Assembly (NCBI GenBank): GCA_023487825.1
Contig: JAMDBP010000029.1
Span: 1 to 5,616, forward strand
DNA length: 5,616 nucleotides
Source: Candidatus Martarchaeota archaeon
GTDB lineage: Archaea; Micrarchaeota; Micrarchaeia; Micrarchaeales; CABMGC01
Reading direction: 5' to 3'
Of this stretch, positions 1 to 5,605 are shown piece after piece. The notes under the pieces were generated by a model, which had not been told where the DNA came from, searched no databases, and saw nothing but the letters and a program-made list of their open reading frames with translations. Position 1 is the first letter of the stretch; the number at the start of each line of letters is the position of its first letter. A program made the position numbers and the translations under genes.

Positions 1-500
1 TAATGCTCATTTTCACTATCGTCTCAATACTCATCGTCTTCTCACAGGTAAGCCTGCTGAATGTTTCGCTCTCTTCCATAATACAAGGAAAGAACATAAA
101 CTTCGGGCTTGAGGTACTGGGAATACTCGCATTCCTCTTCTCAATACTTACTCCGATAATATTGACAAAGCTATACTTCAAATCCATAAAGAAGGGGCTC
201 ATGATATTCGTGCTGAACTTCTCGCTCGTATTCATAAGGACGCGGGCGGCAATAGCAGCAGCATTCAATCTGAAAAGGACATCAAACAAGTTATGGGCTA
301 GCACCAACATCTCGCGCGTAAGGTACCAAAAAGTGGCTTTCGCTCTGAGGAATTCGCTATACGAGGTTTTCTTCTCCGCCTTATTGCTCTCACTTAGCTA
401 TGTAGCACTTGGAGTTGACAATTTCGTAGGGGGAGTCTGGCTTCTTTGGTACGGCCTGCTTTACATCTCAACCCTTTTCCTATTCTATAAATACGGCTAA
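1..500 (+). CDS. Multi-pass membrane protein, C-terminal part; probable family 2 glycosyltransferase (partial)
   Basis: Partial gene. The frame is open to the left edge, so the Met at position 3 is probably internal, and it ends with TAA at 498-500. The visible 165 residues hold about five hydrophobic segments (roughly 1-25, 33-58, 65-88, 115-137 and 143-163). Between the third and fourth lies a basic stretch, FNLKRTSNKLWASTNISR. Membrane segments followed by a short loop of the type 'lkrk..W..T..' are typical of the C-terminal region of processive GT2 enzymes (cellulose or hyaluronan synthase-like), which build and export or lipid-link polysaccharide at the membrane. The catalytic domain (DxD, QxxRW) would lie upstream and is not visible, so the enzyme class is inferred. 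Another polytopic membrane protein cannot be excluded. The DUF424 gene follows after 9 bases in the same direction, suggesting co-transcription. Confidence 0.5.
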   Translation, partial: MLIFTIVSILIVFSQVSLLNVSLSSIIQGKNINFGLEVLGILAFLFSILTPIILTKLYFKSIKKGLMIFVLNFSLVFIRTRAAIAAAFNLKRTSNKLWASTNISRVRYQKVAFALRNSLYEVFFSALLLSLSYVALGVDNFVGGVWLLWYGLLYISTLFLFYKYG

Positions 501-509
501 GTTGCTTCG

Positions 510-821
510 ATGATTTACTTCAATAAATACAGTACGCAAAACGGCGATGTGCTAGCTCTGTGTGACGAAGAGCATATAGGAAAAGTTCTTGAAGAGGGAA
601 AGATGATCCTCGATCTGGATAAGTACGCGGGTTTTTACAAAGGCGAACTTCTCGACCATAAAACTACCATTTCCAGGGTAAAAGAATCGAATATCTACAC
701 GGCCAACGCAGTCGGGAAAAACTCAATCGATGTTTTCAAGAGACTTGGCATAGTGACAGAGAAGGAAATCAAGACCATAAAAGGAGTCCCATTCATCCAG
801 ATATACAAGCTACTTATCTGA
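510..821 (+). CDS. DUF424 family protein
   Basis: Small soluble protein of 103 residues, a normal length for the archaeal DUF424 family (Pfam PF04242 as I recall). Its function has not been established. Family-like blocks are visible in order: an N-terminal strand and turn leading into DVLALCDEEHIGKVLEEGK (about 13-31), the YKGELL segment (43-48), the ANAVGKNSIDVFKRLGIV block (65-82) and the C-terminal GVPFIQIYKL (92-101). There is no signal peptide or membrane segment, so it is presumably cytoplasmic. The ATG at 510 is the first good start after the upstream TAA, and no strong Shine-Dalgarno site precedes it. It probably shares a transcript with the upstream membrane-protein gene. Its last 12 bases overlap the 3' end of the NAC gene on the other strand, with stop codon TGA at 819-821. 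Confidence 0.85.
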   Translation: MIYFNKYSTQNGDVLALCDEEHIGKVLEEGKMILDLDKYAGFYKGELLDHKTTISRVKESNIYTANAVGKNSIDVFKRLGIVTEKEIKTIKGVPFIQIYKLLI

Positions 822-1172
822 GTCCTTCTCCTTGTTAAGCTTCATTATCGCTTCGGCTATGTCTCCCTTCGACTCCTTCAGCGCATCAATAATCTTACCC
901 TCATCGCTTATACCTGTTTGTTCCTTTACTGTATTTACATCATCCTCATTTATTTCTACCTCTGCATCTGGTTTGCTCTTCTCTATTACGTCGCCCATGA
1001 TCTGAAACGTGGTGTTGCCCTGCACCTCTATCATGGTGACTGATGGATTCTCTATTACTATCTCCCTTTCCTTTCCATGGATTATTACCCTCTCTGCAGG
1101 TATCTCTGTGCTTTTCATACCCATACTGTCCATCATTCTCTTAAGCGCTCTCGGATCAAGGCCTGGCATCAT
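810..1172 (-). CDS. nac: Archaeal nascent polypeptide-associated complex protein (NAC)
   Basis: Homolog of eukaryotic alpha-NAC. The archaeal protein forms homodimers that bind ribosomes and contact emerging nascent chains. With the ATG at 1172 it is 120 residues, the usual archaeal size. The N-terminal MMPGLDPRALKRMMDSMGMK is the typical Pro-Gly-rich start plus basic helix. The NAC beta-barrel dimerisation domain covers about 24-62 (VIIHGKEREIVIENPSVTMI...TTFQIMG). An acidic linker follows, then a UBA-like three-helix domain at about 78-114 with the diagnostic QTGIS...ALKESKGDIAEAIMKL. The frame is open upstream to a GTG at 1202, but that codon abuts a TATA-like box (1203-1215) and would add ten residues outside the family consensus. 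ATG 1172 (or 1169) is therefore preferred. The gene ends with TAG at 810-812, inside the convergent DUF424 gene. Confidence 0.93.
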   Translation of the reverse strand: MMPGLDPRALKRMMDSMGMKSTEIPAERVIIHGKEREIVIENPSVTMIEVQGNTTFQIMGDVIEKSKPDAEVEINEDDVNTVKEQTGISDEGKIIDALKESKGDIAEAIMKLNKEKDSDK

Positions 1173-1258
1173 AAAATCCACTCGTATTTTTTTATTACCC
1201 ACCTATATTTATATTAACACTTGCACTCTTCATAATATCAAAATCAGCAGGCTATCAA
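1173..1258. promoter_or_regulatory. Divergent promoter region between nac and lplB-lplA
   Basis: This is the only sizeable gap between genes in the window, and it separates two divergent units. On the minus strand, the A/T-rich box TTAATATAAATATAG (1203-1217) lies 30-45 bases before ATG 1172, and a second A-rich stretch (AATAAAAAAATA, 1186-1197) lies nearer. A TATA box at 1203-1217 would place nac initiation near 1180. On the plus strand, CATAATATCAAAA (1231-1243) is centred about 25 bases before ATG 1259, which fits a TATA box giving a leaderless lplB mRNA. No strong Shine-Dalgarno site is seen before lplB (only CAGG near 1248). No clear operator palindrome was found. Box assignments are by eye and spacing. 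Confidence 0.5.
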
Positions 1259-1540
1259 ATGGAAGGCTCGGCAAGGTACAAGGTCCCTGGCGGCAAGCTC
1301 GTATCGATAAAGCTTGAATACGATACCTCTATAAAGAAGGTAATGATACTGGGCGATTTTTTTATATATCCGGAAAGTGCACTTGATGAGATAGAAGAAT
1401 GCCTGGTAGCGACAGGGGTTGACAAGAGCGAAACGGAGATAGCGAATAAAATCAATTATGTTGTAACAAGCAGCGGAATACGGCTCATAGGTGTGACGCC
1501 TGATGCGATCGCCAAGGCTATCAAGATGGCGGTCAAATGA
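1259..1540 (+). CDS. lplB: Lipoate-protein ligase, C-terminal (accessory) subunit LplB of a bipartite ligase
   Basis: Small 93-residue protein equivalent to the separate C-terminal domain of bacterial LplA. In Thermoplasma the ligase is split. The small LplB is needed together with LplA for lipoate activation to lipoyl-AMP. Family features are the N-terminal YKVPGGKLVSIKLEYD (7-22), the GDFFIYPES segment (32-40), the helix SALDEIEECLV (40-50), and the C-terminal LIGVTPDAIAKAIKMAV (76-92), which is the usual end of this domain. ATG 1259 is preferred because the family starts just before K-x-PGGKL and a TATA-like box sits about 25 bases upstream. Its TGA overlaps the lplA start as ATGA (1537-1540), implying translational coupling and equal supply of the two subunits. 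It should act in the cytoplasm. Confidence 0.88.
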   Translation: MEGSARYKVPGGKLVSIKLEYDTSIKKVMILGDFFIYPESALDEIEECLVATGVDKSETEIANKINYVVTSSGIRLIGVTPDAIAKAIKMAVK

Positions 1541-2283
1541 GATGGAGAATAATACCGATTAGGGCAAGCGATGCCTATTTCAACATGGCTATAGATCAGG
1601 CTGTTTCGGAGAGCGTGCATGCAAAGACATCAGACCCCACTATAAGGTTCTACACCTGGACTCCAAGTGCAGTCTCAATAGGCTGCTTCCAGAGCATGGC
1701 AGATGAAGTGAATGTGGGGCGATGCATGGAACTTGGTGTAGACCACATAAGAAGGATAACCGGCGGAGGCGCAGTTTATCATGATTCTGAGGGTGAGATA
1801 ACTTACAGTGTAATTGCGCCTGAGCCTCTCCTGCCAAAAGGCATACGGGAGAGCTATAAGTTCATCTGCGAGTGGATAATAAAAGGCCTTGCAGAGCTTA
1901 AGATAGCAGCAGAGTTCCAGCCGATAAACGATATAGCTGTACACGGAAAGAAGATTTCTGGAAATGCGCAGACAAGGAGGAATGGCGTTGTCCTTCAACA
2001 TGGGACAATACTCTACAGGACCGACCTGAACCGCATGTTCTCGCTACTGAATATAAGCAAGGAGAAAATATCCGACAAGATGATAAAAAGCGCAGAGGAA
2101 AGGGTCACTTCAATTTCTGCATGCTGCGAGGCAAGCATGGAAGAAGCCTACAACGCGCTGTTGAAAGGATTCACTGATGGAAAAGACTTCTACTTCGGAT
2201 CGTTTGAAGACGACGAGATAAAGAGAGCTGAAGAGCTCAAAAGCACCCTTTATTCTACAAGGGAATGGAACTTCAGCAGATAG
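1537..2283 (+). CDS. lplA: Lipoate-protein ligase A, catalytic subunit (biotin/lipoate A/B ligase family)
   Basis: Catalytic half of the bipartite ligase, 248 residues. It activates lipoate with ATP to lipoyl-AMP and transfers it to the conserved lysine of E2 subunits or GcvH. The N-terminal WRIIPIRASDAYFNMAIDQA (3-22) is typical of the family. The nucleotide/lipoate-binding signature RRITGGGAVYHD is at 72-83. The block GKKISGNAQTRRNG (137-150) carries the expected catalytic lysine, probably K139, and QHGTILY is at 154-160. The C-terminal YSTREWNF (239-246) matches the usual ending of the catalytic domain, so the protein stops where fused enzymes continue into the domain supplied here by lplB. 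The start ATG overlaps the lplB stop. The TAG stop at 2281-2283 lies one base from the end of convergent lipA. An octanoyltransferase or octanoate-ligase role is possible and cannot be read from sequence alone. Confidence 0.93.
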   Translation: MRWRIIPIRASDAYFNMAIDQAVSESVHAKTSDPTIRFYTWTPSAVSIGCFQSMADEVNVGRCMELGVDHIRRITGGGAVYHDSEGEITYSVIAPEPLLPKGIRESYKFICEWIIKGLAELKIAAEFQPINDIAVHGKKISGNAQTRRNGVVLQHGTILYRTDLNRMFSLLNISKEKISDKMIKSAEERVTSISACCEASMEEAYNALLKGFTDGKDFYFGSFEDDEIKRAEELKSTLYSTREWNFSR

Positions 2284-2284
2284 C

Positions 2285-3160
2285 CTATTCCTTTGCAGAG
2301 GCAAGCATAGACTTAAGGAAGAACTCGCCAGCCTTATACGAGCTCCTTACGAAAGGCCCTGAAGCTACATACATGAACCCCAACCCGAGTGCTTCCTGCT
2401 TAAGCCGCTCAAATGCTTCTGGCTTCACGTACTCTTTTACCTCAATATGATTTTTGGTAGGCCTGAGGTACTGGCCCATTGCAAGGAAGTCAACGCCAGC
2501 TTCTCTAAGGTCTTTCATAGACTGAAGTATCTCATCGTGCTCCTCCCCAAGCCCAAGCATCATTGCGGACTTTGTGTAGATGGTACTGTCAAGCTCTTTG
2601 GAAGCCTTCAGCACCTCCAAGGATATTCTGTATCCTGCACGCCTGTCCCGTACATATGGGCTAAGGCGTTCAACAGTCTCGATGTTATGGCCTATAACGT
2701 CAGGCTTTGCAGCTATTATTTTGCCAAGATACTCGGTGTTACCGCTGAAGTCAGGTATCAGCACCTCAACTATGACCTTTGGATTCCCCTTCTTTATCTC
2801 TTTTATGCATTCTGCAAAGTGGCCTGCGCCCTGATCTGCAATGTCGTCCCTGCAGACAGACGTGACCACTACGTAATCCAAACCCCACTCCTTCACCGCG
2901 AAGGCAAGCCTCTTCGGCTCCATCCTGTCAGGCTCTTTGCCTACGGCCTTCTTCGAAACCGCGCAGAATCTGCATCCTCGCGTGCAGAGATCGCCTAGCA
3001 CCATAAATGTAGCAGTGCCTCCGCTCCAGCATTCTGTTATATTGGGGCAGTGCGCTTCTGTGCAGACTGTGTGCAGTCCAAGCGCAGCTACTGTGCTCTT
3101 TATTCCAGCATACTTCTCGGTAGATGCGGGCCTTATCGAAAGCCACTCCGGCAGCGCCAT
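2285..3160 (-). CDS. lipA: Lipoyl synthase (radical SAM)
   Basis: Radical SAM enzyme that inserts two sulfur atoms at C6 and C8 of an octanoyl group bound to E2 or GcvH. With ATG 3160 it has 291 residues, a normal length. The LipA-specific auxiliary cluster motif CTEAHCPNITEC gives Cys33, Cys38 and Cys44. The radical SAM CxxxCxxC motif CTRGCRFC gives Cys59, Cys63 and Cys66. Other family blocks are DYVVVTSVCRDDIADQGAGH, VLIPDFSG, HNIETV, KSAMMLGLGE and MGQYLRPT. The C-terminal RSSY (272-275) provides the serine ligand of the auxiliary cluster. All key residues are present. A TTG at 3178 would extend the frame by six residues. ATG 3160 is favoured because MALPEWL is the family-like start and an A/T box sits about 27 bases upstream, fitting a leaderless mRNA. 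It converges on lplA with one base between the stops. Confidence 0.96.
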   Translation of the reverse strand: MALPEWLSIRPASTEKYAGIKSTVAALGLHTVCTEAHCPNITECWSGGTATFMVLGDLCTRGCRFCAVSKKAVGKEPDRMEPKRLAFAVKEWGLDYVVVTSVCRDDIADQGAGHFAECIKEIKKGNPKVIVEVLIPDFSGNTEYLGKIIAAKPDVIGHNIETVERLSPYVRDRRAGYRISLEVLKASKELDSTIYTKSAMMLGLGEEHDEILQSMKDLREAGVDFLAMGQYLRPTKNHIEVKEYVKPEAFERLKQEALGLGFMYVASGPFVRSSYKAGEFFLKSMLASAKE

Positions 3161-3202
3161 GCAGATATTACCAAGCAACAGAATAAAAAAATTTGCACAG
3201 GC
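3161..3202 (-). promoter_or_regulatory. Probable lipA promoter box; T-tract could also end the upstream transcript
   Basis: This 42-base gap separates the stop of the surface-protein gene (3203) from ATG 3160 of lipA on the same strand. Read on the minus strand it contains AAATTTTTTTATTC (3181-3194). The box centre is about 27 bases before the lipA ATG, the spacing expected for an archaeal TATA box serving a leaderless mRNA. The seven-T run (3185-3191), 12-18 bases past the surface-protein stop, also resembles an archaeal oligo-T terminator. Both roles are inferred from position and composition. No stem-loop precedes the T-run. Confidence 0.45.
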
Positions 3203-5605
3203 TTACAATACTCCGCTGTAGCTCACACTCGGCATTACTAAATTGGGCGGATAAGCGCGCGCACGTATCCACTGATAATATTCGTGGTAAATGCTGGAGC
3301 CCCCGTTTACCGTATAGAACGAGATGTTGAGTGGCGTTGTTCCTGTATATTCCCCTGCGTAAAGATGGCATATATTAGAGTAGTAATCGTATACTGACTG
3401 CTCGCCGCTTGATGTTGCCCAGCTCACAAGAAGCCACTGCCCAAGGCCTGCTCCTCCACCACACACGAACGCAGAGCCTCCGGAAAATATTTCAAAATAG
3501 GCATTGGAATAGGAATGGCTCTGCGTAAGCGTATCTCCGCTGTTGTCCCTTCCATATCCCATGTTAAATGTTGTAGAGTCATCTTGCATATAGAAGTCAT
3601 AGATTATGGGAAGCGAAGTCGAATAGGTGTTGTTAAGCAGTGCGCCGTTGCAGAACAGGCTGCATCCTGTACCAGTGTCGTTTATGTACAACCCGTTCTC
3701 AGTTGCTACTGTAACATTATTTGCAAGAGTCTGGCCGTTCGGTATTTTTTCAGAGCAAGTTCCGCTGCTGCATTTCCATGTAAGCACTTCCGTCCAGTTG
3801 CTGTTAAGCACATTCCCAGCAAAGTTGTCGTAAAAGTCAAAAACCTTACCGCCGTTGTCGTACTCTCCGTACTGGTTGCTGCCGCACCCTGATATTGTAT
3901 TGGACTGCACGCTGCATGAGAGCTGAGGCGCCTCACCAGTAGGGCCAGAAGAGGACATGACGTTGCTTGACATGAAGTCCATGTAGATCATGGTATTGGA
4001 ATCTGCAGCGATTCCAACAGGCAGTTTTACCCATACTATGGTGTGCGTAGCGGTATTGGTGGCGTTGCTCTCTATCCAGGCCTGCAGCTTGCTGCCTGTA
4101 GAACCAGGGCCTGTTGTGAACTCAACATTTGTCCAGTTTGCGTTTATGTAGCTTGAGAATGCCTGGCTGTCTATGTCAAGCATCTGCTGGAACGGATATG
4201 GGGTAGCCTGCGACTGGCTGTTTGTCAGCGTTATCGTGACATACTTCGTTATTGCACCTAAGCCTGTTGTCGGAGTCACTAAGGTCTGGTGCTGGGCGAA
4301 GACCGGTACCATATTCAATGTCTGCCAGAAACTAGAAGAAGCCACTATGGAAGGAGGGCCAGGCAGCGTCGAATTGCTTACTACTTGCGGATACGCCACA
4401 TGGTAAGCTGTTGTGGGATTTGCATACGTGCTCACTGTGTCATTGGCATTTCCATCAAGCGTCCACCAGCCGGTAAGGTTCTGCGGCTGCACCGGCATAC
4501 TGTCTATGCCTTCCTTGTACATGGCCATGATTTCAGGTGAAGATAATGACGCATTATAAATTTTCACATCAGCAATCTCGCCGTTCCAATAATTAAATCC
4601 TGCCCCGCTTCCTGAAATATCAATCATTCCATTAGCAGTTGTAACTGCTACCGGAGTGCCTGAATTCCCTGTGCCATTTAGGTAGCAGACGCTCTCCCCG
4701 CTAGCCTGGCTGTAACTTGCCGCGACAAAGTACCATACGCCAGGTGAGATTGTCTGGGAGCCGCTTCCGCATGTATTGCTTGCTGCAGGATTGAGCAGAT
4801 TGAATTCAGCATAGCCGCTGCCGGTTACTCCAAGCTGTGCGAAGTTAGCATTTGAGTCTATTATCAGGTTCTGGCCTGTAAGCGAGTATTCCTTGAACCA
4901 GGCGGTCCATGTAAAGCTTGTGGTTGTCTTGAGCGGCGTAGAGACGTATGAGGTGCCGTTGAAATAGGCAGCCTGCAGGCCGTCATTTCCAGCAGTGATC
5001 GGGCTGGAAGAGGTATAAAGTGCAGGGCCGCTATTGGTGGCGCATAATGCAGATGAGGTGCATGAGAGAAGCCCTGGTATGGGGTAAGTAGTGGCCTTGA
5101 AGTCAGCAGGCGCTATCGCGTCTCGCGTATAGTTTATTGGATTGGAGTAATTTACATTATTGGCCTGCCCATTATTTCCAAATCCAGAATTGTCCTTAGC
5201 ATTTCCATCAAGCTGGAGCCACTCGACCAATCCTGAATTGCTCAGCGGCACTCCGCCTATGCCTGCTTCGTATATCTGCTGCGCCTGGCTTGAAGTGATG
5301 CTTTCATTGTATACCTGTACGTTCGAGATGAATCCGTTGAAAGGGTTCGCGCCATATCCTCCGCCTATTGTAATTCCGTTATTCGGCAACGCCAGCAGGA
5401 TTACTCCTGGAGTCTTCGAGCTCACAGCTGCTCCATTCAGGTAGAGAATCCATTCGTTCCTATTCCCTGAAAATATTACGTTATACCACTGCCCCTTGCT
5501 TATAGGGTAAGTGTAATTGATTGTGGTTATCCATCCGCTCCCGCCACCGCCAATGTGCCCGTAAAAACCGGCTGCATCTAAGTTTCCCGGCCCTGTTCCG
5601 CATCC
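3203..5605 (-). CDS. Large secreted/surface protein with LamG-like modules and DUF2341 (5' end outside window)
   Basis: Partial gene. At least 800 residues are readable to TAA at 3203-3205. The first possible start codon is a GTG at 5425, but it lies inside a LamG-like domain. Sixty further in-frame codons upstream continue that domain (QWYNVIFSGN...WILYLNG), so the real start is off the right edge. A TGA at 5606-5608 interrupts the frame. Counting from GTG 5425: end of LamG-like domain 1 to about 55, spacer with LDGNAKD (72-78), LamG/concanavalin-like domain 2 (about 150-305), second spacer with LDGNAND (323-329), DUF2341 (about 390-495, with ATHTIVWVKLPVGIAADSNT), and a C-terminal jelly-roll-like domain (about 525-735, starting FDFYDNFAG). 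The protein is rich in Ser, Thr, Asn and Gly, poor in Lys, with 12 cysteines and about 16 N-x-S/T sequons, all fitting an extracytoplasmic location. No membrane anchor occurs at the C-terminus. Carbohydrate or surface binding is plausible, but the ligand is unknown. Confidence 0.82.
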   Translation of the reverse strand, partial: GCGTGPGNLDAAGFYGHIGGGGSGWITTINYTYPISKGQWYNVIFSGNRNEWILYLNGAAVSSKTPGVILLALPNNGITIGGGYGANPFNGFISNVQVYNESITSSQAQQIYEAGIGGVPLSNSGLVEWLQLDGNAKDNSGFGNNGQANNVNYSNPINYTRDAIAPADFKATTYPIPGLLSCTSSALCATNSGPALYTSSSPITAGNDGLQAAYFNGTSYVSTPLKTTTSFTWTAWFKEYSLTGQNLIIDSNANFAQLGVTGSGYAEFNLLNPAASNTCGSGSQTISPGVWYFVAASYSQASGESVCYLNGTGNSGTPVAVTTANGMIDISGSGAGFNYWNGEIADVKIYNASLSSPEIMAMYKEGIDSMPVQPQNLTGWWTLDGNANDTVSTYANPTTAYHVAYPQVVSNSTLPGPPSIVASSSFWQTLNMVPVFAQHQTLVTPTTGLGAITKYVTITLTNSQSQATPYPFQQMLDIDSQAFSSYINANWTNVEFTTGPGSTGSKLQAWIESNATNTATHTIVWVKLPVGIAADSNTMIYMDFMSSNVMSSSGPTGEAPQLSCSVQSNTISGCGSNQYGEYDNGGKVFDFYDNFAGNVLNSNWTEVLTWKCSSGTCSEKIPNGQTLANNVTVATENGLYINDTGTGCSLFCNGALLNNTYSTSLPIIYDFYMQDDSTTFNMGYGRDNSGDTLTQSHSYSNAYFEIFSGGSAFVCGGGAGLGQWLLVSWATSSGEQSVYDYYSNICHLYAGEYTGTTPLNISFYTVNGGSSIYHEYYQWIRARAYPPNLVMPSVSYSGVL
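3941..4258 (-). other. DUF2341 domain within the surface protein
   Basis: This is a sub-feature of the large surface protein, covering about residues 390-495. It opens with alternating hydrophobic strands (YVTITLTNSQSQATPYPFQQ), the usual N-terminal part where DUF2341 describes a polypeptide accepting a substituted residue pattern around 'dyqv/pfq'. It closes with ATHTIVWVKLPVGIAADSNTMIYMDF, matching the family's 'a.iWVklP.i.a.s.t.iymyyG' ending. DUF2341 is common in secreted archaeal and bacterial proteins next to LamG/concanavalin-like domains, and its function is not established. Confidence 0.7.
4406..4588 (-). repeat. Surface-protein module repeat, copy 2 (protein level)
   Basis: Encodes the end of LamG-like domain 2 and its spacer (about residues 280-340). 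The pattern is NGEIADVKIYNASLSSPE, then MYKEGIDSMP, then LTGWWTLDGNANDT. It is diverged from copy 1 over most of its length, but keeps the same order of motifs and the identical 15-base LDGNA core at 4446-4460. This points to ancient tandem duplication of a module of about 251 residues rather than recent copying. Confidence 0.75.
5156..5341 (-). repeat. Surface-protein module repeat, copy 1 (protein level)
   Basis: Encodes the last strands of LamG-like domain 1 plus the following spacer (about residues 29-90 from GTG 5425). The pattern is NGFISNVQVYNESITSSQ, then IYEAGIGGVP, then LVEWLQLDGNAKDNSG. It aligns with copy 2 at 4406-4588, offset by about 251 residues. A 15-base identical core (GCATTTCCATCAAGC on the plus strand, 5199-5213) encodes the LDGNA motif in both copies. 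Confidence 0.75.

Noticed and set aside
1009..1317. Plus-strand open frame opposite nac, running into lplB
   Set aside because: It is antisense to the conserved NAC coding sequence, crosses the promoter region and has no family resemblance.
2291..2306. Short inverted repeat TTGC-AGAG-GCAA near the lplA/lipA junction as a terminator
   Set aside because: The stem has only four pairs, lies inside lipA coding sequence and has no following T-run in either direction.
2447..2998. Long plus-strand open frame (183 codons) opposite lipA
   Set aside because: It lies wholly antisense to lipA, whose motifs are unambiguous. The translated product has no recognisable domain and no promoter.
3515..3892. 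Plus-strand open frames opposite the surface-protein gene (also 4173-4540 and 5160-5444)
   Set aside because: They are shadows of a long, compositionally consistent coding frame on the minus strand with clear LamG-like and DUF2341 motifs.
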